NCBI GenBank assembly: GCA_965367295.1
Contig: CBDUHN010000003.1
Coordinates: 62,001 to 126,000 of the forward strand
Direction: 5' to 3'
DNA from: JAIVHA01 sp965367295
Lineage (GTDB): Bacteria > Pseudomonadota > Gammaproteobacteria > DSM-19610
Length of the DNA: 64,000 bases
Part shown: piece after piece, positions 18,112 to 26,786 of the stretch
How positions within the stretch are numbered: the first letter of the stretch is position 1
Layout of the letters: every line of letters starts with the position of its first letter
Notes under the pieces: generated by a model
What the model was told of the DNA's origin: nothing
The model's database searches: none
The model's input: only the letters and a program-made list of their open reading frames with translations
Translations under genes and position numbers: made by a program

Positions 18112-18723
18112 ATGGGCGATACGATCCTGGGTCCTGACGGAAAATCACGCTGCAGCTGGTGCAGTGCCGCTCCGGAATTTATTTCCTATCACGATTCCGA
18201 GTGGGGCTTTCCGGTAAGCGATGACCACCGCCTGTTCGAAAAATTAAGCCTGGAGGGTTTTCAGTCCGGGTTGAGCTGGCGCACCATTCTCGCCAAGCGG
18301 GAAAATTTCCGTACCGCGTTCCATGATTTCGATTTCAACCGGATCGCGCGCTTCACCCGCCGCGATATCGATCGCCTGCTCGGGGATGAAGGCATTGTCC
18401 GCCATCGCGGCAAGATCGAGGCGGTCATCAATAATGCGCAACGGGCGCAGGAACTGGTCAAGCAGGAAGGCTCCCTGGCAACCTTCATCTGGCGCTACGA
18501 ACCGGACCCGAAGCAGCTTGCAACACCACAATCCGCATCCACCTCCACGGAATCACATGCCTTGTCGAAGGATCTGAAAAAGCTGGGCTGGAAATTCGTC
18601 GGGCCAACCACCCTGTATGCCTTCATGCAGGCCATGGGATTGATCAACGACCATGTGGAGGGCTGTGTCATCAGGAGCCAGGTCGAGCGCGCGCGCAAAC
18701 GCTTCAAGCGACCAGGGCGCTGA
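18112..18723 (+). CDS. tag: DNA-3-methyladenine glycosylase I
   Basis: A 203-residue base-excision repair enzyme that removes 3-methyladenine from DNA. It has the N-terminal RCSWC, YHDSEWGFPV, the Glu-containing LFEKLSLEGFQSGLSW and the C-terminal DHVEGCV. Together these give the Cys/His set that binds structural zinc in E. coli Tag. It is slightly longer than the E. coli protein (187) because of an insertion near residues 135-150. It stands alone between unrelated genes. Confidence 0.92.
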   Translation: MGDTILGPDGKSRCSWCSAAPEFISYHDSEWGFPVSDDHRLFEKLSLEGFQSGLSWRTILAKRENFRTAFHDFDFNRIARFTRRDIDRLLGDEGIVRHRGKIEAVINNAQRAQELVKQEGSLATFIWRYEPDPKQLATPQSASTSTESHALSKDLKKLGWKFVGPTTLYAFMQAMGLINDHVEGCVIRSQVERARKRFKRPGR

Positions 18724-19000
18724 TCCGGCGATCGGGCCGGGTACCCGGCACCTGCTCACCACCAGCCCTTACACCGACAGCATCTATGTATTCGATACCG
18801 CAAGCGGCCAGCAACAGGCGGTCATCGAGGTGGGCAATGGACCGCACGGCATTCGCGCCAGCCGCGACAGTCACTGGCTGTATGTGACGGTGACCGGGGA
18901 TAATCGTGTGGTGGTCATTGATACGGACAGCATGCGGGTGGTGGCGCGAATACCGGTGGGTGAGTTCCCGTTCTGGATCGCCGTGCCCGGTAATCCCTGA
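18724..19000 (+). pseudogene. C-terminal fragment of a YVTN beta-propeller protein
   Basis: About 90 codons in one frame read as the end of a YVTN/lactonase-type propeller: SIYVFDTASGQQQAVIEVGNG, then HGIRASRDSHWLYVTVTGDN, VVVIDTDSMRVVARIPVGEF and a stop after AVPGNP. Intact relatives have a signal peptide and some 300 or more residues. Here the frame runs back into tag without a plausible start, so the N-terminal two thirds are missing. I read it as a decayed remnant. Confidence 0.7.
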
Positions 19001-19030
19001 TCTGTTCGCGGGGTATGACGGGGCCGCGCC

Positions 19031-20026
19031 TCAGGTGGTCATCTGGCTGCGCAAATACATAGCGCCCAGCAGGATCAACAGGGCCACCACCCATACCGTG
19101 ACATAGACCACCACGGATTGCTTGGCCTTGCGCATCTCCAGCCAGGTACGCGGCTTCACGCCGCGATACAGGAACACCAGCTTGGCGGCGAGGTTCACGC
19201 ACACCACGTTGACGGACAGCAGCAGGGCGGCGCCCAGCGCGTAGCTCCAGTGTCCGGCACCCAGCATCATGCCCAGGGTCGCAGTGGGTGGCAGCAGGGC
19301 CACGGCCACCATCACCCCCACCAGTGCACTGGAAACCCCGGTGGTCAGTGACACCACCGCTGCCGCACCGGAGGCCAGCGCCAGCAGCACGCCGGCGGGC
19401 CCGATCTCGGTGCGGGTCATGATCTCATGGCTCCGCGGCTCCACATGCAGCACCATACCAATCAGGATGGCCAGCAACAGCGCAAAGCCCAGCCCGGCCA
19501 GGTTGGTTTTCAGCGCCGACCACATCAGCTCCCGGTCACCCAGGGAGGTGGCAAAGGCCAGTGCGATATTCGGCCCCAGCAGCGGTGCAATCACCATGGC
19601 GCCGACCACCACCGCCACATTGTCCTCCAGCAGCCCGATCGAGGCGACAATGGTGGAGAGAAACACCAGCAGCATGTGGTTGCCGCTCAGCCGCGCGCCC
19701 TTTTCGATTTCGCTGTACAACTCTTCGCGGGTGGTGGACGTGGATTTTTTCTTCTTCTCCTCGTCGTCGACTTCCGCTTCCTCGGGGCGCGGCAGGGTAA
19801 CCTCCACGGGCAATACATTGATCCGGGTATTGGGCTGACCACCCAATGAGGATTGCAGTGAATCCATCACCGCCTGTCGTTCTTCCGGGGCGATGAGAAT
19901 GCGCACGATCTTGCGGCCATCCTCTCCGGTGCCACCGAACCAGGTGTCGATGGCCTTGTGTTGTTCGGCGATTGCGGTGAGGGTGTCGAGATAGCCGGCG
20001 TCGGCAATGACTTCAATGATTTTCAT
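19031..20026 (-). CDS. DUF389 (TIGR00341) membrane protein
   Basis: A 331-residue protein. A soluble N-terminal domain (residues 1-85) is followed by an acidic-then-lysine-rich linker (EEAEVDDEEKKKKSTSTT) and a membrane domain with about six to seven helices holding the family signature VVVGAMVIAPLLGPNIALAFATSLGD and TGVSSALVGVMVAVALLPPTATLG. The function of DUF389 is not known. It is the last gene on this leftward stretch, 100 bases after yajL. Confidence 0.88.
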   Translation of the reverse strand: MKIIEVIADAGYLDTLTAIAEQHKAIDTWFGGTGEDGRKIVRILIAPEERQAVMDSLQSSLGGQPNTRINVLPVEVTLPRPEEAEVDDEEKKKKSTSTTREELYSEIEKGARLSGNHMLLVFLSTIVASIGLLEDNVAVVVGAMVIAPLLGPNIALAFATSLGDRELMWSALKTNLAGLGFALLLAILIGMVLHVEPRSHEIMTRTEIGPAGVLLALASGAAAVVSLTTGVSSALVGVMVAVALLPPTATLGMMLGAGHWSYALGAALLLSVNVVCVNLAAKLVFLYRGVKPRTWLEMRKAKQSVVVYVTVWVVALLILLGAMYLRSQMTT

Positions 20027-20125
20027 GGGATAAGTATCTGGCCGGCAGAATCCGGGAAAGGGTCATAGTCCAGCAAGTGCGAAGTAATTCAGACCGGCTT
20101 GAGGCTGCGTTGAACATACCCCTCA

Positions 20126-20683
20126 TCAGGCGGCAGGGCGCTGCAGCCCCTTTTCCACTTCCTCTCGCTTGCCGCGTCCGACCAGCTTCTCGACCAGTTC
20201 CAGCGCGAAATCCATCGCCGTGCCAGGCCCGCGCGAGGTGATGATCTTGTCGTCGCACACCACCGGCAGCTCCAGGTATTGCACGCCAACCAGGTCGGCA
20301 TCCGGAATCGCGCCGGGGTAGCTGGTGGCCCTGCGTCCCTGCAGTAATCCGGCGCTGGCCAGTACCTTGGGTGCGGCACAGATGGCAGCAGTGTACTTCT
20401 GTTCCGCGGCCATACTCTTCAGCAGCTGGTGGATACGGGGATCATTGTTGAGATGATCGGCGCCGGGCAGACCGCCGGGCAGCACGATCATGTCGAAACT
20501 GTGGGTCAGCACCTGGCTGAGGCTGGAATCGGGGATCAGCATGGTGCCGCGCGCAGCGCGCACCGGCTGATCATCGAGTCCGGCGGTCACCACCTCAATA
20601 CCCGCGCGACGCAGCAGGTCGATGATGGTGATGGCTTCCAGTTCTTCACATCCCTGTGCTAGCGGTACCAGGACAGTTGCCAT
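20126..20683 (-). CDS. yajL: DJ-1/PfpI family protein YajL
   Basis: A 185-residue DJ-1 superfamily protein. The reactive Cys lies in the nucleophile elbow AAICAAPKVL, and the partner Glu in the N-terminal GCEELEAI. The pattern MIVLPGGLPGADHL and SRGPGTAMDFALELVE match YajL, a chaperone-like protein proposed to protect against glyoxal damage and oxidative stress. The start overlaps the end of yibQ by 25 bases. Confidence 0.87.
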   Translation of the reverse strand: MATVLVPLAQGCEELEAITIIDLLRRAGIEVVTAGLDDQPVRAARGTMLIPDSSLSQVLTHSFDMIVLPGGLPGADHLNNDPRIHQLLKSMAAEQKYTAAICAAPKVLASAGLLQGRRATSYPGAIPDADLVGVQYLELPVVCDDKIITSRGPGTAMDFALELVEKLVGRGKREEVEKGLQRPAA

Positions 20684-21486
20684 TGTGCTTCCCTCCCATG
20701 CTGCTGCTGGATGACATCCGCAACCGGCACCACGCGCACGCCCTTCAGACGGGGCAGTTCCTCTTCCAGCACCTGCAGGGTACTGGGATAGGGGTGACCG
20801 ATGGCCGTTGCGGAACCGTTCTTTTTCGCCAGTTTCAACAGGCGACGAAACTGGTAGCGCACCGCGTCGATCGACGGGTCGGGATCGAGAAACACATCCC
20901 GGTCCACACTCGGCACACCGTTTTCCCGCGCCACCTGGCGGGCGACGGTATCGACCGTGGTGCGACTGTCTACAAAGAATAGTTGATCATGGCGGCGCAG
21001 CTCGTGCATCAACCACATCATGTGCCCGGGATGGCGGGTCAGCAGACTACCCATGTGATTGTTTATACCGCTGACGTGGGGCACTGCCGCCAGGTCTTCC
21101 TGGAAGGTTCGGATGAATTCGCTGTGGGTCATGTCCAGGGTGACACCACCCTCGTCCAGCGGCCGGTGATCCATGGAATCCATCGGCAGGTGCAGAATCA
21201 CTTCCTTGTTCACGGCATGGGCGCGCATGGCCAAATCACGGGTATGGGGCGCCCGGGGCAGGAAGGCACAGGCCACGGGACCCGGCAGCTTGACCACCCG
21301 CAGGCCCGGCGCCAGGCTGCGCCCCATGTCGTCGATGATGATGCTGATCACCGGTGACGACGGGGCAGGTACGGTTTCCGCCAGGGCCGGTGCCGAGACA
21401 AACAAAAGCGCGGCCAGCCAATGGCCGACCGCGCCTGCTACGCACCTGCTATTCAACGCAACCAGGCGCTGAATGAGCTGCCGCAT
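20659..21486 (-). CDS. yibQ: divergent polysaccharide deacetylase family protein
   Basis: A 275-residue secreted protein of the divergent polysaccharide deacetylase (DUF610/YibQ) family. A signal peptide (residues 1-37) precedes ISIIIDDMGRSLAPG. The segments VILHLPMDSMDH and GINNHMGSLLT carry the metal-site Asp/His candidates, and FFVDSRTT and AIGHPYPST close the barrel. In E. coli it is encoded after gpmM and envC, as here with ctpA inserted. It is probably involved in the cell envelope. The ATG overlaps the ctpA TGA. Confidence 0.87.
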   Translation of the reverse strand: MRQLIQRLVALNSRCVAGAVGHWLAALLFVSAPALAETVPAPSSPVISIIIDDMGRSLAPGLRVVKLPGPVACAFLPRAPHTRDLAMRAHAVNKEVILHLPMDSMDHRPLDEGGVTLDMTHSEFIRTFQEDLAAVPHVSGINNHMGSLLTRHPGHMMWLMHELRRHDQLFFVDSRTTVDTVARQVARENGVPSVDRDVFLDPDPSIDAVRYQFRRLLKLAKKNGSATAIGHPYPSTLQVLEEELPRLKGVRVVPVADVIQQQHGREAQWQLSWYR

Positions 21487-22814
21487 CAGGGCTGCAGCTC
21501 CCGCTGCAGCGCCAGTCCCTTGAGCATGTTCAGCGCTTCATACAAGTGGTAATCGCGCTGGGCGAGGGATTGCTCTTCTTCATCTTCAGCCTTTTTACCG
21601 CTATCGACCTCGGGCTTCTTCTTGGCATTGCCGTTTTCCAGGTGACCGCTCAGGCTCGCTTCACTGATCGGATCAAAGGCCGCTTCCAGTGCCGACACCT
21701 TCAGGTTTTCCAGCTTGATGTCAGGCACGATGCCCTCCGCCTGAATGGAGCGGCCGGAAGGTGTGTAATAGCGTGCCGTGGTGAGCTTGACGGCGGAACC
21801 ATTGCTCAGCGGCAAGATGGTCTGTACCGATCCCTTGCCGAAGGTCTGCGAGCCCATGATGAGCGCCCGGTGCTGATCCTGCAGCGCACCGGCGACGATC
21901 TCCGAAGCCGAGGCGGAACCCTGGTTCACCAGCACCACCATGGGCGCATTCTCGAGCACATCGTCGGGGGTGGCATTGAAGCGCAGCTTGGAGTCGTTGA
22001 CGCGACCTTCGGTATAGACGATCAGCCCCTTGCGCAGGAAGGCATCGGATACCGCAACGGCCCCGTTGAGCACACCGCCCGGGTTGTTGCGCAGATCCAG
22101 CACCAGGCCCTTCAGCGCACCCTTGTTTTCCTTCTTCAGTTCGTCCATCGCCTGCAGCAGATTGTCCGCGGTCTTGGACTGGAACTGGGAGATCCGGATA
22201 TAACCGAAGCCCTTGTCCAGCATGCGGCTCTTGACGCTCTTCACGGTGATGATGTCGCGGGTCACCGTCAGCTTGATCGGTGCATCGAGCCCTTCACGGA
22301 CGATGGTCAGTACGATATCGCTACCGGGCTTGCCACGCATGATCTTCACGGCATCGTTGAGGCTCATACCCTTCACCGGCGTGTCATCAAGCCGGATGAT
22401 CAGGTCGCCCGCCTGCACACCGGCGCGCTGGGCGGGGGTGTCGTCGATGGGCGCGATGACCTTGACGAAGCCGTCTTCCATACCGACCTCGATGCCGAGA
22501 CCACCGAATTCACCACTGGTGCCCACCTGCAGTTCCTTGAACTGCTCACGATCGAGATAGGAGGAGTGGGGATCGAGGCCGGTGAGCATGCCGCGTACGG
22601 CGTTTTCCAGCAGGTCACGATCGTTCACATCCTCCACATAGTCGTTCTTGATGCGGCCGAATACATCGGTGAAGGTACGCAGTTCCTCGACCGGCAGGGT
22701 GGCGGGGGCCTCCCGCTCGGCGAATACGCCCTGCCCGATGGAAATGGAAAGCCCCAGGAGCAGGCCGGTGAAGATCAGTAACAGGTTCTGACTTTTCAGT
22801 TTCATTCGTTTCAT
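21486..22814 (-). CDS. ctpA: S41 family C-terminal processing peptidase
   Basis: A 442-residue periplasmic serine protease. The N-terminal signal/anchor is LLLIFTGLLLGLSISIGQGVFA. A PDZ domain (residues about 85-165) contains IAPIDDTPAQRAGVQAGDLI. The S41 catalytic domain has LRNNPGGVLNGAV, the nucleophile Ser in NQGSASASEIVAGAL and the Lys in GSQTFGKGSVQT. It likely processes periplasmic or murein-associated proteins, and it lies between envC and yibQ, other envelope genes. The start is MKRMKLKSQ at 22814; the longer frame to 22859 is less likely. Confidence 0.92.
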   Translation of the reverse strand: MKRMKLKSQNLLLIFTGLLLGLSISIGQGVFAEREAPATLPVEELRTFTDVFGRIKNDYVEDVNDRDLLENAVRGMLTGLDPHSSYLDREQFKELQVGTSGEFGGLGIEVGMEDGFVKVIAPIDDTPAQRAGVQAGDLIIRLDDTPVKGMSLNDAVKIMRGKPGSDIVLTIVREGLDAPIKLTVTRDIITVKSVKSRMLDKGFGYIRISQFQSKTADNLLQAMDELKKENKGALKGLVLDLRNNPGGVLNGAVAVSDAFLRKGLIVYTEGRVNDSKLRFNATPDDVLENAPMVVLVNQGSASASEIVAGALQDQHRALIMGSQTFGKGSVQTILPLSNGSAVKLTTARYYTPSGRSIQAEGIVPDIKLENLKVSALEAAFDPISEASLSGHLENGNAKKKPEVDSGKKAEDEEEQSLAQRDYHLYEALNMLKGLALQRELQP

Positions 22815-22964
22815 TCCGTGTGGCAGTGGCCACCTCTTGTAATCACGACGCATACCCACGCGGCCGGAAGGTGCCCGTGCCGGGGTCTGCTTCTATATCG
22901 TCCGCCGCAGACCATACCATAGGCCTGATTTGGCGGGAAATTATCCCGTCACGGGGAACGGGCT

Positions 22965-24152
22965 TCAGCGCCTGGCAATCCAGGATACGGGATTCACCGG
23001 ACGACCGTTATGACGCACTTCAAAATACAGCCCGGCATCGGCCTGGCCACCGGTATCCCCCACGGCGGCGATCACCTCGTCGGTGGCCACCCATTCTCCA
23101 GCCTCCTTGTATAGGCTCTGATTATGACCGTACAGCGTCATGTAGCCATCGCCATGATCGACGATGATCAACAGCCCGAATCCACGCAGCCAGTCGGCGA
23201 AGGCCACCCGGCCATGGGCCACCGCATGTACCTCGCTGCCCACCGGGGCGCCGATCAACACCCCCCGCCAGGTAAGATCCCCCTTGGCGCGCTGGGTTCC
23301 GTAGCGCGCCAGCAGACGCCCGCGTGCGGGCCAGCCCATACTGCCCTTGCGATCCTTGAATGCCTTCTGACTACCGGTGGAAAGGGGAATATCCGCCAGC
23401 AGATCCTGCAGTGAGCGCACCAGTTCCTGCAGGCGCTTTTCATCCCGCGCCAGCTGCTGCAACTCGGTACCCTTGTTCTGAATATCCTGCTGCAGCCGCG
23501 CCAGGACCTGGCGCCGTTCCTGCTGGCTGCCCTGCAGCGCTTCCGTCTTGCGCTGCTGGTCCGCATGCAACTGCGCCAGTGCCTGGCGCTCCGTGACGAT
23601 GTCGGTTTCCAGCCGCGCCAGTTCGGTAAGGTGATGATTTACCATGGCGATGCGCTCGGTACGGGCCTGGGCGAAATAGCGGTAATAGGTCAGCATGCGC
23701 CCGATGGTACCCGGGTCTTCCTGGTTGAGCAGCAGCTTGACCCGCTCCTGGCGACCCATGGTATAGGCGGACCGGGCATCACGGGCCAGCTGCTGGCGCA
23801 GGGTAGCCAGCTGGCCCGCCTCCTGGTCACGTTCCTGGTCGAGCCGACGCAGGCGTTTTTCGCTGTCCGCCAGCTGCTGCCTGAGGGTCCGCAGCTGACG
23901 ACTGGCGGCACTGATATCCCGCTCAGCCGTACGCAGGGACTGCTGTAGCTGGTCCTTGCGTTCGCGGTCCGTATCGAGGCTTTGCTGTAGTTTCTGGATG
24001 CGTGCCTGCAGGGCCTGCAGCTGCTGGGCCGTTGCGGCCGGGTCATCCGCGGCCTGCAGGGGGGGACTGCCCAGTACATATAGCAATACCCAGCTGCAGG
24101 CCACACCCCGCAGCCACGCGGGTCGTGGCGACCCGTGGCACTCAGGCGTCAT
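22965..24152 (-). CDS. envC: murein hydrolase activator EnvC (degenerate LytM)
   Basis: A 395-residue periplasmic protein. A signal peptide (to about residue 34) is followed by long coiled-coil segments (about 35-110 and 165-245) and a C-terminal LytM/M23 domain (about 280-395). The LytM metal site is lost: the usual HxxxD is WRGVLIG, and the final HxH is LYFEVR. This is expected for EnvC, which activates amidases rather than cutting murein itself. It overlaps gpmI by 11 bases. Confidence 0.9.
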   Translation of the reverse strand: MTPECHGSPRPAWLRGVACSWVLLYVLGSPPLQAADDPAATAQQLQALQARIQKLQQSLDTDRERKDQLQQSLRTAERDISAASRQLRTLRQQLADSEKRLRRLDQERDQEAGQLATLRQQLARDARSAYTMGRQERVKLLLNQEDPGTIGRMLTYYRYFAQARTERIAMVNHHLTELARLETDIVTERQALAQLHADQQRKTEALQGSQQERRQVLARLQQDIQNKGTELQQLARDEKRLQELVRSLQDLLADIPLSTGSQKAFKDRKGSMGWPARGRLLARYGTQRAKGDLTWRGVLIGAPVGSEVHAVAHGRVAFADWLRGFGLLIIVDHGDGYMTLYGHNQSLYKEAGEWVATDEVIAAVGDTGGQADAGLYFEVRHNGRPVNPVSWIARR

Positions 24153-25734
24153 GAACCCCTAGAGCGGGTTCGGCGTGGTCCGTTATTTCGGCAGGGAACT
24201 CAAGCAACGGGGTACCGGTCATGGCATTGGGCTTCTGCAACCCCATGACCAGCAGCATGGTGGGAACCACATCGCACAGGGCACCGGTACTGGCCATCTC
24301 GGCCGGGCGACCCACGTAGATCAGCGGCACCGGGCAGGTGGAATGCGCGGTATGGGCCTGGCCGGTTTCCTCGTTGCGCATCTGTTCGGCGTTGCCATGA
24401 TCAGCGGTGATGAGCATTTCCCCGCCGACCTTCTGCAACGCCGCGTCGACGCGCCCCAGGCACTGGTCGAGGGCCTCGATCGCCTTCACGGCCGCCTCGA
24501 AATTGCCTGTGTGGCCAACCATGTCCGGGTTGGCGTAGTTGCAGATGATGACGTCGTACTTCTGCTCGTCGATGGCCGCCACCAGCTGGTCGGTCAGCTC
24601 GAAGGCACTCATTTCCGGCTGCAGGTCATAGGTGGCCACCATCGGTGACGGCACCAGGATACGATCCTCGCCAGGGAAGGGTTCCTCTACGCCACCATTG
24701 AAGAAGAAGGTGACGTGGGCGTATTTTTCCGTTTCGGCAATCCGCAGCTGGCGCAGGCCCAGGCTGGCGGCATATTCTCCGAACACATTGGTGAGACGTT
24801 CGGCGGGAAAGGCTACGGGGATATCAAATTCCGAGTTGTATTCGGTGAGGCTGACGAAGCTGGCGATGTCAGGAATGTACTCACGCTCGAAGCCATCGAA
24901 ATCCGCCTCGATGAAGGGGCGGGTGATCTGGCGGGCCCGGTCGGAGCGGTAGTTCATGAACACCACCACATCGCCATCCTCCACCCGCACCGGCTGTTCA
25001 CCGGGAGGCACGATGGCGGTGGCCTTGACGAACTCGTCACCCTCATCCCGGCCATAGGCCTGCTCCAGCCCCTTGAGAGCCGATTCCGCCTGGTACTCGG
25101 CCTTGCCCTGGGTGATCAGGTCATAGGCCGCCTGGATGCGTGGCCAGCGGTGATCGCGATCCATGGCGTAGTAACGCCCGATAATGGAGGCGATCCGGCC
25201 GTGCCCCAGTTCCTTGAACTTGTCTTCCATCAGCCGCAATGAGGCGGCGGCACTGCGCGGCGGCGTATCACGGCCATCGAGAAAGGCGTGCAGATAGACA
25301 TCCCTGGCGCCCCGCTGCACCGCCAGTTCCGCCATCGCGTGGATGTGCTCTTCATGACTGTGCACACCACCCGGCGACAGCAGGCCGATGATATGCAGCC
25401 CTTTGCCGGTATTCACGGCGAGGTCGACGGCGTCGGTAAGAGTCGCATTGGTAAAGAAAGAACCGGTCTTGATGGAGCGGCTGACACGGGTGAACTCCTG
25501 GTATACCACGCGCCCGGAGCCCAGATTCAGATGGCCCACCTCGGAGTTCCCCATCTGGTCGCCGGGCAACCCCACCGCCGCACCGGAAGTACGGATCAGG
25601 GTATGGGGATACTGTGCCCACAGGCGATCCCAGTTGGGCTTGCGCGCAGCCGCAATGGCATTGAAGGTCGGGTCTTCACGGTAACCCCATCCGTCCAGAA
25701 TCAGCAGGACCATGGGCTTGGGTGTCACGGACAT
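24142..25734 (-). CDS. gpmI: 2,3-bisphosphoglycerate-independent phosphoglycerate mutase
   Basis: A 530-residue glycolytic enzyme of the alkaline phosphatase superfamily. The metal-binding LLILDGWGYRED, the phospho-Ser motif GNSEVGHLNLGSG, the HSHEEHI and HAFLDGRDTPP segments and the late metal site LITADHGNAEQM are all intact. It heads a leftward transcription unit gpmI-envC-ctpA-yibQ-yajL. Confidence 0.95.
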   Translation of the reverse strand: MSVTPKPMVLLILDGWGYREDPTFNAIAAARKPNWDRLWAQYPHTLIRTSGAAVGLPGDQMGNSEVGHLNLGSGRVVYQEFTRVSRSIKTGSFFTNATLTDAVDLAVNTGKGLHIIGLLSPGGVHSHEEHIHAMAELAVQRGARDVYLHAFLDGRDTPPRSAAASLRLMEDKFKELGHGRIASIIGRYYAMDRDHRWPRIQAAYDLITQGKAEYQAESALKGLEQAYGRDEGDEFVKATAIVPPGEQPVRVEDGDVVVFMNYRSDRARQITRPFIEADFDGFEREYIPDIASFVSLTEYNSEFDIPVAFPAERLTNVFGEYAASLGLRQLRIAETEKYAHVTFFFNGGVEEPFPGEDRILVPSPMVATYDLQPEMSAFELTDQLVAAIDEQKYDVIICNYANPDMVGHTGNFEAAVKAIEALDQCLGRVDAALQKVGGEMLITADHGNAEQMRNEETGQAHTAHSTCPVPLIYVGRPAEMASTGALCDVVPTMLLVMGLQKPNAMTGTPLLEFPAEITDHAEPALGVHDA

Positions 25735-25771
25735 GGGTATCTCAGGAGTCTGAAGGTTGGCATCAATAAGA

Positions 25772-25786
25772 TTAGACCAAGTCTAA
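25772..25786. promoter_or_regulatory. inverted repeat upstream of gpmI, possible operator
   Basis: The sequence TTAGAC-CAA-GTCTAA is a perfect 6-base inverted repeat with a 3-base spacer, 38 bases before the gpmI start codon and in the divergent gpmI/arsR region. It could bind a dimeric regulator. I do not recognise the motif. Confidence 0.4.
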
Positions 25787-25873
25787 CCATAAACGGGGTG
25801 TTCCACCACCCGGAAAACCGGATAAGACTGCTTGCCTTTGCCTGATTTGGAAACAATCCTTTCCATCAGGTGT

Positions 25874-25886
25874 ATTATTGTATAAT
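25874..25886 (+). promoter_or_regulatory. -10 element overlapped by an inverted repeat, upstream of the ArsR gene
   Basis: TATAAT at 25881-25886 is a consensus -10 hexamer and forms the right half of a perfect inverted repeat ATTAT-TGT-ATAAT. No good -35 is seen at 17 bases. An AT-rich dyad on the -10 box is the usual position for an ArsR-family repressor acting on its own gene, so autoregulation is likely but unproven. Confidence 0.45.
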
Positions 25887-25921
25887 GTTTTATTTATAAA
25901 AGGCAGTATGGCTGTACCGCG

Positions 25922-26293
25922 ATGACTGAAGTATGCGTTAGCTGTTCCTACGAACTGTATGCGGGGCTACTGAATATGACTGAGGCCAGCGATGAGCTGA
26001 TCACCCGGGACGAAGACATTGAGCGGGCATCACGCTCCCTCAAGGCCATGTCCCACCCTCTGCGGCTGAAGATCCTGTGCACCCTTGGTGACCAGGAAGT
26101 CAGTGTGCAGGATATTGTTGAACATGTCGGCACCTCCCAGAGTAATATTTCCCAGCATCTCGCCATTCTGCGCGACAAGGGGATCCTCGCCTCGCGCAAG
26201 GACGCCAACCGGGTCTATTACCGGGTGGGTGACTCCCGAACCCTGCGCCTGATCTGTATGATGCGGGAAGTGTTCTGCACCATGGCCCAGTAA
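25922..26293 (+). CDS. ArsR/SmtB family regulator with persulfide-sensor cysteine pair
   Basis: A 123-residue winged-helix repressor (105 residues if translation begins at the ATG at 25976). The helix-turn-helix is VQDIVEHVGTSQSNISQHLAILRDKG. Two cysteines, one in LKILCTL (Cys53) and one in MMREVFC (Cys119), are 66 residues apart. This is the spacing and context of the sensing pair in SqrR, BigR and YgaV, which respond to sulfane sulfur by a disulfide or polysulfide bridge. It lacks the CxC metal box of ArsR proper. A rhodanese gene follows, which supports sulfur sensing. Sensing is inference. Confidence 0.8.
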   Translation: MTEVCVSCSYELYAGLLNMTEASDELITRDEDIERASRSLKAMSHPLRLKILCTLGDQEVSVQDIVEHVGTSQSNISQHLAILRDKGILASRKDANRVYYRVGDSRTLRLICMMREVFCTMAQ

Positions 26294-26352
26294 CGGCCGC
26301 ACCGTTTTTCCACATTGATTGCATGTGACTTGCCGTCAGGTATTGCCTCCCT

Positions 26353-26778
26353 ATGAGTCAGCTTTTTGAATTCATTACCAATAACTGGATGCTGGTGTTG
26401 GCGCTGGTGGCCATTATCGCCATGCTCATCGGCAGCGAAACCCAGCGTCGGATTTCAGGTGTACCGAATATCGGCCCGATGGAAGCCACCCGCCTGCTGA
26501 ACCAGGAGGATGCACTGTTTATCGATACCCGCACCGATAAAGAATACAAGGAAGGGCATATCCTCCATGCCCTGCATATTCCACTCGGCGACCTCGAACA
26601 TCGCATGGGTGAGCTGGAAAAATTCAAGGGCCGCCCGGTGATCGCCTACTGCCGCTCCGGACACCGCTCCGCCACTGCCGGAAGCAAACTGAAGAAACAG
26701 GGCTTTGAAACCGTGTTCAATCTCGGTGGCGGCATCATGGCCTGGCAGAACGCCAGCCTTCCCGTAACCAAAAAGTAG
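26353..26778 (+). CDS. membrane-anchored rhodanese-like sulfurtransferase
   Basis: A 141-residue protein. An N-terminal transmembrane helix (WMLVLALVAIIAMLIGS) precedes a single rhodanese domain with DALFIDTRTDKEYKEGHI and the active-site loop AYCRSGHRSAT, whose Cys can carry a persulfide. It likely faces the cytoplasm or periplasm at the inner membrane and transfers sulfane sulfur. It lies between the ArsR regulator and grxC. Confidence 0.88.
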   Translation: MSQLFEFITNNWMLVLALVAIIAMLIGSETQRRISGVPNIGPMEATRLLNQEDALFIDTRTDKEYKEGHILHALHIPLGDLEHRMGELEKFKGRPVIAYCRSGHRSATAGSKLKKQGFETVFNLGGGIMAWQNASLPVTKK

Positions 26779-26786
26779 TATCCTCT

